64,000 nt of DNA from Paenibacillus rubinfantis (lineage in GTDB: Bacteria; Bacillota; Bacilli; Paenibacillales; Paenibacillaceae): contig NZ_LN909059.1 of assembly GCF_001486505.1 (NCBI RefSeq), positions 94,768 to 158,767 on the forward strand, given 5' to 3'. The position numbers were made by a program, and so were the translations under genes. Shown here piece after piece: positions 59,082-64,000 of the stretch. Every line of letters begins with the position of its first letter. Within the stretch, counting starts at the first letter, position 1. The notes under the pieces are model-generated. The model was not told where the DNA came from. It did no database searches and was given only the letters and a program-made list of their open reading frames with translations.

Positions 59082-59929
59082 TTTGAGCCGAGTAAAAAGC
59101 GTTCGCGTGCCTTCTTGTCATCGAGCGAATCCCATTCCCGAATGGTCTGAAGCAGTTGATCCTTCTCGGGTTGAGTCATGTAGACGTTCTCCATAATCGC
59201 CTTCTCTTTGTTTCGAATCAGCCGGTGGTTACCTCGCTGGTTGTAATCATAATAATAGTCTCTGGGAAACTGTACGGCTTCCAGACCACTCGCCTTTTGG
59301 TGCACGACAGCAAGTCTTTGGCAGTAGGGGGTGTGGTCATAGCGTAAACGGTCGTAAGACATGACATAGAAAGGTGCTTTATTGTGTCGATGAATACGTC
59401 GCATACGTGTTGGATTGCCCTCAAACTCCGCGCGCCGGCCGATAACCAGCACAAATTCTGCATCGACTTCCTTATCCAACTCAAATCCCTTATTTACTCT
59501 GGCCAGTTCTTGAATTAACAGTCCTTTGTTGTTGCCGGCATTAAACCAAGACGCCCAATCCTGGAGTTGTTCGTATGCATGATAAAAATGAGCATTGAGT
59601 GAATCATCTTGATTAAATATTGGTTTACCCGGATGTTCTATTTCGACGAACACGAAGGTATTCGCTTGGGAATGACTGGTGACAAATAAGAAGTCGGGCT
59701 CTCTTTTGAAATGTCCTGCAGCAAGTTGATACTCCGTAAATACGAGGGAACCTACTGGACCGTGATGTCGGTGCATCGTTGCGCCATCCAAGCAAGGGAT
59801 CATCGCCGGATTTTTTTCAAGGAAATCGTGCATTGCCCGTTCTTTATACGCTTCGGGTGTCGCAGTCATATTTTCAAGCAATGTTCCAAACTCTTCTTCT
59901 GTGAGCACCGGAATTTCCCGCTTATCCAT
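59078..59929 (-). CDS. Shedu-like (DUF4263) antiphage nuclease candidate
   Basis: 283 residues. KERAMHDFLEKNPAMIPCLDG is the typical entry helix of the Shedu SduA/DUF4263 domain; FTEYQLAAGHFKREPDFLFV, FVFVEIEHPGKPIF, and LNAHFYHAYEQLQDWASWF follow in family order. The PD-(D/E)XK core has D in EPDF and E-x-E in VEIE, where Lys is usual. Shedu proteins protect against phages by nucleolytic cleavage. The start has AGGAGGAG and lies within the upstream YolD-like gene's end (8-base overlap). Confidence 0.72.
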   Translation of the reverse strand: MDKREIPVLTEEEFGTLLENMTATPEAYKERAMHDFLEKNPAMIPCLDGATMHRHHGPVGSLVFTEYQLAAGHFKREPDFLFVTSHSQANTFVFVEIEHPGKPIFNQDDSLNAHFYHAYEQLQDWASWFNAGNNKGLLIQELARVNKGFELDKEVDAEFVLVIGRRAEFEGNPTRMRRIHRHNKAPFYVMSYDRLRYDHTPYCQRLAVVHQKASGLEAVQFPRDYYYDYNQRGNHRLIRNKEKAIMENVYMTQPEKDQLLQTIREWDSLDDKKARERFLLGSK

Positions 59930-60176
59930 GTTCTCCTCCTGGGTTCTGATTATCGATCATCGCTTCGGTTATGCTGGAGAATGGGATCCAATCACTCGGT
60001 CCAATCCGTAGCGCCTGACGATGTTGGTCGATCTGTTCGATAATTCCTTTGTGCGGCAATTTCTCGCTGTATGTATATAGGGTGATAGCACGTTCTTCAA
60101 GGAAGGAGCACTCGATCGCTCTTGTAATTTTCTGAAGCTTCTCCAAGCTCAACCCGGGGTTCGTTTTACTCTCCAT
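59922..60176 (-). CDS. YolD-like protein linked to the Shedu gene
   Basis: 84 residues. The second half (AITLYTYSEKLPHKGIIEQIDQHRQALRIGPSDWIPFSSITEAMI) matches the YolD-like beta domain (G-x-I-x-x-I-D, then I-P-F-x-x-I). YolD proteins usually accompany Y-family polymerases; here the overlap with the Shedu gene suggests a joint unit. GGAGGT is 9 bases before the ATG. Confidence 0.6.
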   Translation of the reverse strand: MESKTNPGLSLEKLQKITRAIECSFLEERAITLYTYSEKLPHKGIIEQIDQHRQALRIGPSDWIPFSSITEAMIDNQNPGGEHG

Positions 60177-60263
60177 AGACAGGCGACCTCCTTTGACAAT
60201 CCATTATACCCTTAAAGACACGCAAAGGGAACGAGTGTTCCTGATGGGGGAGGGGCAAGGCGA

Positions 60264-61217
60264 TTACTTCCCTTGCCAATCTGTACCTTTGATTCGCAAG
60301 GGGATCGCCGGTCTCACATTATTCATGGCGCGCTCTTTCGCCTCATCCAACACGTGCGTATAAATTTGTGTCGTAGAAATGTCTTCGTGCCCAAGGAGCT
60401 CCTGGACGGCGCGCAAATCCGCTCCGTTGCGAAGAAGATCTGTTGCGAATGAATGCCGGAATTTATGGGCGGATAGGGAGAGGCCGGCAAACTGGGGATA
60501 CTGGATGACAAGTTCGGCAAATGTCTTCTCAGCCACAGTTTGCACCATACGCTTGCTAATTCTTCGCCGGAACTGAGAAATAAAGAAGGCTTGTTCGTCT
60601 TTTTTATTCCGCGGCTCGATCCGCTCAGTAAGCGCCTGCTGCAGCAGCTCCTTCATTTCAGGAGGAAGCGGGAGATATCTCCACTTGTCGCCTTTCCCAC
60701 GGACCGCGAGGGTCGAACCGTCCCTGTCGAAATTTATAATGTCCAGTCGCACGACTTCATTGACACGAAGCCCGCAATAAGCCATCAACGCAATGATCGC
60801 TACGTCGCGGACCAAGTACCTTCCTTTAATAAGCATCATGCATGCATCGAGGAACTGCTTCTGCAGAAACGTCGGCTTCCGGTTCTTTTCGATTTTGGCT
60901 TTCTCAATTTCCTGCGCAGGGTTTTGGGTTGCCACCCGAAACTTTATCATGACTTTGTAAAATAGTCGGATCGCAGACTGGCAGCGATTCCGATAGCGCG
61001 CGCCGGCGCCGGATTCACGAATCTGACTAAGATGATTCATGACGTCGATATCCGTAACGTCGGATACGTTTTTCCCGTTCATGCTCTTCAAAAAATGCCG
61101 AACGTCATGTAGGTATCCGGCTTGTGTGTTCCTCGAATATTCACGGTCTTTCATATAGACCAAAAATAGGTTCAATTCACGCTCATAGTGCTCTTGAATT
61201 TCGATAATCTCCATCAT
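60264..61217 (-). CDS. Tyrosine recombinase (XerC/D-like)
   Basis: 317 residues. The SAM-like core-binding N-domain (about 8-95) precedes a catalytic domain with the conserved residues: Arg in [12 protein letters not shown], a Lys strand in [35 protein letters not shown] with the Tyr nucleophile. Probably resolves plasmid multimers or handles integration. A perfect 13-6-13 palindrome overlaps its promoter and is the likely core site or autoregulator. The ribosome binding site is weak, so the start at 61217 is provisional. Confidence 0.88.
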   Translation of the reverse strand: MMEIIEIQEHYERELNLFLVYMKDREYSRNTQAGYLHDVRHFLKSMNGKNVSDVTDIDVMNHLSQIRESGAGARYRNRCQSAIRLFYKVMIKFRVATQNPAQEIEKAKIEKNRKPTFLQKQFLDACMMLIKGRYLVRDVAIIALMAYCGLRVNEVVRLDIINFDRDGSTLAVRGKGDKWRYLPLPPEMKELLQQALTERIEPRNKKDEQAFFISQFRRRISKRMVQTVAEKTFAELVIQYPQFAGLSLSAHKFRHSFATDLLRNGADLRAVQELLGHEDISTTQIYTHVLDEAKERAMNNVRPAIPLRIKGTDWQGK

Positions 61218-61245
61218 ATCACACCAATCCGACCGCTTATAACGG

Positions 61246-61277
61246 AAATTGCATTAAACACACATTTAATGCAATTT
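61246..61277. repeat. Dif/res-like palindrome upstream of the recombinase
   Basis: AAATTGCATTAAA and its exact complement TTTAATGCAATTT are separated by CACACA. Two 13-base arms around a 6-base centre are the geometry of Xer/tyrosine-recombinase core sites. It lies 29 bases upstream of the recombinase start and overlaps the predicted transcription start, so it could also be an operator. Confidence 0.7.
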
Positions 61278-61278
61278 T

Positions 61279-61307
61279 ATTATAGCAAAAAACCGGCGAC
61301 TTGTCAT
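61279..61307 (-). promoter_or_regulatory. Promoter of the recombinase gene
   Basis: On the minus strand ATGACA, 17 bases, TATAAT, with an extended TG before the -10 (TGCTATAAT). The -35 lies inside the loop of the terminator at 61287-61316. Confidence 0.7.
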
Positions 61308-61316
61308 TGACGCCGG
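61287..61316 (-). terminator. Terminator after the HicB-like gene
   Basis: On the minus strand CCGGCG/CGCCGG around a 12-base loop, then TTTTTT. It overlaps the recombinase promoter. Confidence 0.7.
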
Positions 61317-61342
61317 ATGCTGATGCTGCAGATATAGTATTT

Positions 61343-61573
61343 TCAATCCGTTACAACGGTGATCGAATCCACAATGGCATTGCCCTTCGGAAGCGGCATA
61401 CCGTATGACTTGGATTCCTCCAACGCTTTTTGGACCAAATCAATGGCGTTCTCCCGAGCTTCCTCCAAGGTTGCCCCGATGGCACCGATGCGGAATGCAG
61501 GAATGTAGGCTGTGACATTTTTCTCGATGTAATCTTCCTCGAACAATACCAACAGATCCATAGTATTTGCCAT
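61343..61573 (-). CDS. HicB-like antitoxin-family protein, orphan
   Basis: 76 residues. VLFEEDYIEKNVTAYIPAFRIGAIGATLEEARENAIDLVQKALEES is the HicB partial RNase H fold; the C-terminal DNA-binding domain of longer HicBs is absent. No HicA-like partner is adjacent (the 75 bases before it and the region after it hold none). GAGGAGG upstream. Confidence 0.7.
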   Translation of the reverse strand: MANTMDLLVLFEEDYIEKNVTAYIPAFRIGAIGATLEEARENAIDLVQKALEESKSYGMPLPKGNAIVDSITVVTD

Positions 61574-61648
61574 AACGACAATGCCTCCTCACAATAATCA
61601 CTATTTCCGTTTATTGGATGGTGTAACGCCACAAATGGCGATCGGAAA

Positions 61649-61975
61649 CTACTTTATACGGACATTTATTAGGGAGTCGAATCGGATCCGCACGCGGTCG
61701 CCAGCGCAATCGAGAACAAGAACGCCCGAAAGGAGATCGACTTTGAAGATCAGTCCCTCAATGGACCTATGCCGCCGATCTGCGTAATAAGTAACTGTAA
61801 TGGCCGAACCATGCTCGATCGCTTCTGACAGCGTCTCCTGCAGCTGCTCCACGTGCTGCTCATCCAGCTCTGGCTGTCTCACGTCGTCCTCTGCTTCATA
61901 CAACTGGGCGATACGCTTTTTGTGCTCAGGAATGAGGAATGGAGACCATTTGATGCGTCCGCGGTCGTTGATCAT
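61649..61975 (-). CDS. YolD-like protein
   Basis: 108 residues. DRGRIKWSPFLIPEHKKRI, PELDEQHVEQLQETLSEAI, ITVTYYADRRHRSIEGLIFKVDL follow the YolD family closely. YolD genes form operons with UmuC-type polymerases, as here, where the ATG overlaps the stop of the truncated polymerase. GGGAGGG upstream. Confidence 0.82.
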   Translation of the reverse strand: MINDRGRIKWSPFLIPEHKKRIAQLYEAEDDVRQPELDEQHVEQLQETLSEAIEHGSAITVTYYADRRHRSIEGLIFKVDLLSGVLVLDCAGDRVRIRFDSLINVRIK

Positions 61976-62403
61976 GCCTTATGCCCTCCCACCTTAGCTG
62001 CCCGCTCTATCGCCGTTCCGCCTTCGGTCCTGCTGCGCGCCCAGGTAACCGCTGCAGTGCCGAACTTCTTCCGGATCGCATCCATCGCGGACGCAAGCTG
62101 CCGGTCCTTGGTGTCGTCCTCGAAGAGATCGAGCTGGGTGATTTCTTCGGAGACGAGATTGGTCAGACCGACGTGAATATTCCGGACAGCGCGACGGCAG
62201 TCGTTCTCAAAAAAGAGATCCTTGCATACTTGAAACACTTTGTGGGTAAGGTTGGTAGGAGTATCGATAGTTCGGGCTTTACTGAAGCCTCCCCCTCCGA
62301 CATCGTCCGAATAGCCGATTCCAAGAGTTATAGTCCGGCCGTTCATTTTCACTTCACGTGCGCGCCGGCAGACCTCTTCGGTTTGCTCAAGGAGTATCTA
62401 TAA
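61972..62403 (-). pseudogene. 5'-truncated Y-family DNA polymerase (UmuC-like)
   Basis: The frame encodes only the C-terminal part of a UmuC/DinB-type polymerase: ILLEQTEEVCRRAREVKMNGRT, TPTNLTHKVFQVCKDLF, RAVRNIHVGLTNL, then QLDLFEDD, a clamp-binding motif, and a closing KFGTAAVTWARS. Upstream of ILLEQ the frame hits TAG and the sequence turns AT-rich, so about 270 catalytic N-terminal residues are missing. It retains the C-terminal DNA-binding and clamp-binding regions but no active site; an ATG at 62352 could yield a 126-residue remnant. Confidence 0.8.
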
Positions 62404-62406
62404 AAC

Positions 62407-62574
62407 TATGAGCATAATTATATGTGTGCATTAATAAACAGTATAAACCCTTGATTTATCGAGGGTTTATACTGTTTTTATCACATTTTCTTTATGAGCA
62501 TTATTGATAGCTTAACACGATAACATAGATATGGTAACATACTAATTATAATCGATAATCTATGAGCATAATTG
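62407..62574. repeat. Three TATGAGCATAATT repeats at the truncation point
   Basis: TATGAGCATAATTA (62407), TATGAGCATTATTG (62493) and TATGAGCATAATTG (62561) are direct repeats in an AT-rich 170-base stretch that begins where the polymerase gene is cut. Repeated sub-terminal sites of this kind are typical of transposon ends that bind a transposase several times. No such transposase is in the window. Confidence 0.45.
62427..62478. terminator. Strong hairpin with T-run
   Basis: AAACAGTATAAACCCT and its exact complement AGGGTTTATACTGTTT, a 16-bp perfect stem around a 10-base loop, followed by TTATC on the plus strand. Possibly a bidirectional terminator inside the transposon-end-like region. Confidence 0.6.
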
Positions 62575-62801
62575 TGAGCTGAAATAGATTCGGGGGTTTT
62601 AAAATATAGTGCTACAAGATGTCAAGACAGTTTTTTAAAATATTTAAGGTGTGAAATAATGCACAAGGTTTGTTTCTTTGCCCTAGGAGGGCAGGCTCTT
62701 GGCAGAGCCTAGATGGAAAATATTTTTGAATAATTCCTTTGATGATGGTGTCCACAGGTGGAGGACGCAGCCCAAGCGAAGGCGCGGGAGAATGTCCTTT
62801 A

Positions 62802-63638
62802 TCATTCACATGTGGATAGAAGTACAACGTCCCGGTTATATACTGAAGCAGGTGTATGGTTCTGCAAGGACTGATGAGGCAAGTAATAATTGTGTAAATG
62901 GATGTATCGATCCACACCTTGCCTGGTCTCCCGAGGACTTGTGTAGTCGTTGATGTAGACCTCATTGTACTTCAGGCTGCGCCAAAAGCGCTCGATGACT
63001 ATGTTATCCGTAGCCCTGCCTTTGCCATCCATACTAATACGAACCTCGTTTTCTTGCAGTAGATCGATATACTTCGGACTCGTAAAGTGGCTGCCTTGAT
63101 CGCTGTTGACAATCCCGGGCTTACGTCGTGTGAATGCACGTTTCATGGTCTCAAGCACGAAACCGATCTCCAAGCTTTGATCCAGTTGCCAATCTACGAT
63201 GTAACGGGAATACCAATCCATGACGGCGTACAGGTACATCCAGCCGTATTTCATGCGAATATATGTAATATCCACACTCCACACCTGATCAGGCTCTGTA
63301 ATATTCAGTTTCCGAAGCAGATATGGATAAACCCTGTGTTGTAGATCCCGCTTACTCAGATTTGGCCCAGGATGAATAGCCATAAGGCCCATTTCGCGCA
63401 TGTAGCGCCTGACAGTGTTTTCGTGAATACTGTCTCCTTCCCTATTCATAATTGCAGCAATCCTCCGGTAACCCAGAAACGAATGCTCTGTGTAAATCTC
63501 ATCAATCCGGTGTTTGAGGCGAATTTCCTCCGGGGAGGGAGGGACCGGCTTATAATAAAGGCTGGAGCGATTCAGACTTAATAGATCGGCCTGAACGCTG
63601 AGCGAGTGCTCGGGGCAATCCCATTCTAGAAGATCCAT
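62802..63638 (-). CDS. IS3-family transposase OrfB
   Basis: 278 residues from the internal ATG, or the C-terminal part of OrfAB by frameshift. The HTH_21-like region (PPSPEEIRLKHRIDEIY, LGYRRIAAIMNREG) and the integrase core have all three acidic residues: WSVDITYIRM, VNSDQGSHF, and ERFWRSLKYNEVY. Apparently intact. About 190 bases separate its stop from the left end, with two small hairpins. Confidence 0.9.
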   Translation of the reverse strand: MDLLEWDCPEHSLSVQADLLSLNRSSLYYKPVPPSPEEIRLKHRIDEIYTEHSFLGYRRIAAIMNREGDSIHENTVRRYMREMGLMAIHPGPNLSKRDLQHRVYPYLLRKLNITEPDQVWSVDITYIRMKYGWMYLYAVMDWYSRYIVDWQLDQSLEIGFVLETMKRAFTRRKPGIVNSDQGSHFTSPKYIDLLQENEVRISMDGKGRATDNIVIERFWRSLKYNEVYINDYTSPRETRQGVDRYIHLHNYYLPHQSLQNHTPASVYNRDVVLLSTCE

Positions 63639-63657
63639 ACGTTCTTCGCGGGACAGG

Positions 63658-63951
63658 TTAGAAGCCAGATTTTTTTTTGAGCCACGACAATTGACTGGTC
63701 AGCTTTCCAATCTCGGCGTAGAGGTCGTTGATCGTGTTTTCATAATCGTTTTTCATCTTCGTGATGCCTTTGCGATCATCGACAAACAATTGCGCTAGAT
63801 TCTGGACAGCTTCTGATTTCCACCGGTTGAGGACATTTGCATGAATGCCATGCTCAGATGAGAGCTGCGAAACCGACTTTTCTTCCTTTAAAATTTCCAG
63901 TACGATTTGCGCTTTCTCCTCCGGTGTGAACTTTCTTCTACTGGTTGCCAT
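63658..63951 (-). CDS. IS3-family OrfA
   Basis: 97 residues with a helix-turn-helix (FTPEEKAQIVLEILKEEKSV, HGIHANVLNRWKSEA) and a leucine-zipper-like C-terminus. Near the end an A9 run codes LKKKSGF; slippage by -1 would join it to KNLASNLSREERMDLLEW of OrfB. Standard programmed frameshifting for the family. Confidence 0.88.
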   Translation of the reverse strand: MATSRRKFTPEEKAQIVLEILKEEKSVSQLSSEHGIHANVLNRWKSEAVQNLAQLFVDDRKGITKMKNDYENTINDLYAEIGKLTSQLSWLKKKSGF

Positions 63952-64000
63952 ACAACTAAGAAACTCCTTTTTTGCTGTCTAGATTCTATGTAGCATTATA

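Larger units (their letters stand above)
62610..63995 (-). mobile_element. IS3-family insertion sequence, about 1386 bp
   Basis: Imperfect terminal inverted repeats: TGCTACAAGATGTCAAGACAG at the left and TGCTACATAGAATCTAGACAG read from the right (15 of 21 identical). It holds orfA and orfB on the minus strand with a -1 frameshift site. A clean target duplication is not evident (TAG and TTA flank it), so a flank may have changed. Confidence 0.8.

Noticed and set aside
1..64000. tRNA, rRNA or known riboswitch
   Set aside because: I saw no cloverleaf with a conserved T-loop, no rRNA-like stretch and no family riboswitch core that I could recognise by reading.

Overview
The window looks like part of a large conjugative plasmid (or plasmid-derived integrated element) from a Paenibacillus-like, endospore-lineage Firmicute. 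This rests on strong Gram-positive ribosome binding sites, many TTG and GTG starts, proteins with S-layer homology (SLH) domains, a SigH-like sigma factor, YolD-like proteins, a tubulin-like TubR/TubZ partition system and a Tcp-like conjugation operon. I saw no rRNA, tRNA or CRISPR.

Layout. (1) 1-9.9 kb, minus strand: a densely packed run of small phage/plasmid-type genes. They include a tRNA-guanine-transglycosylase-like protein, a DUF6573-like protein, an SbcC-like ATPase, a RadC-family protein, a DUF6884-like protein, two proteins with N-terminal beta-clamp-binding motifs and several tiny ORFs, many with the same ATAGAG/ATAGAC-ATG translation leader. (2) 10.1-11.7 kb: an intact IS4-family element with 13-bp inverted ends and a 10-bp target duplication. 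(3) 11.8-21.7 kb, minus strand: a type IV secretion operon (TcpC/VirB8-like, TcpD-like, TcpE, VirB4, VirB6-like, bifunctional cell-wall hydrolase). (4) 21.8-26.8 kb: replication and maintenance. This holds a replication-relaxation family protein, 23-bp iterons, tubR-tubZ flanked on both sides by centromere-like repeats, a MerR-like TubY, and a G-rich repeat region. (5) 26.8-32.8 kb: VirD4-type coupling protein, a winged-helix protein, an S1-repeat protein and a second replication-relaxation-like protein.

(6) 32.9-48.2 kb, plus strand: one long operon-like array for a Tad-like machine. It encodes three MinD/CpaE-like proteins with degenerate or absent P-loops, a CpaB-like SAF protein, a TadA/CpaF ATPase, a double-length TadB/TadC-like membrane protein, two paralogous pilin-like proteins, two further single-pass proteins, an SLH protein and an 1135-residue exported protein. 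(7) 48.3-52.7 kb: a c-di-GMP cassette (GGDEF, HD-GYP, PilZ) and a sigma factor, split by an IS110-family element. (8) 52.8-59 kb: small membrane proteins, a NERD-domain protein, a DUF1173-like protein and a second SLH protein. (9) 59-64 kb, minus strand: a Shedu-like nuclease with a YolD-like partner, a tyrosine recombinase with a dif/res-like palindrome, an orphan HicB-like protein, a second YolD, a 5'-truncated Y-family DNA polymerase and an IS3-family element at the right edge.

How the parts fit. A family of AT-rich sites built on TTGTATATTA lies just upstream of the ribosome binding site of the leading gene in the conjugation operon, coupling-protein gene, replication cluster, Tad-like operon and late membrane-protein cluster. 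A second, G-rich site family flanks the tub region. Together they suggest one element-wide regulatory circuit joining DNA transfer, partition and the Tad-like surface apparatus. The Tad-like machine with its own c-di-GMP enzymes and S-layer-anchored proteins is the best candidate for an undescribed system here, possibly a plasmid-encoded adhesion or mating-aggregation device.
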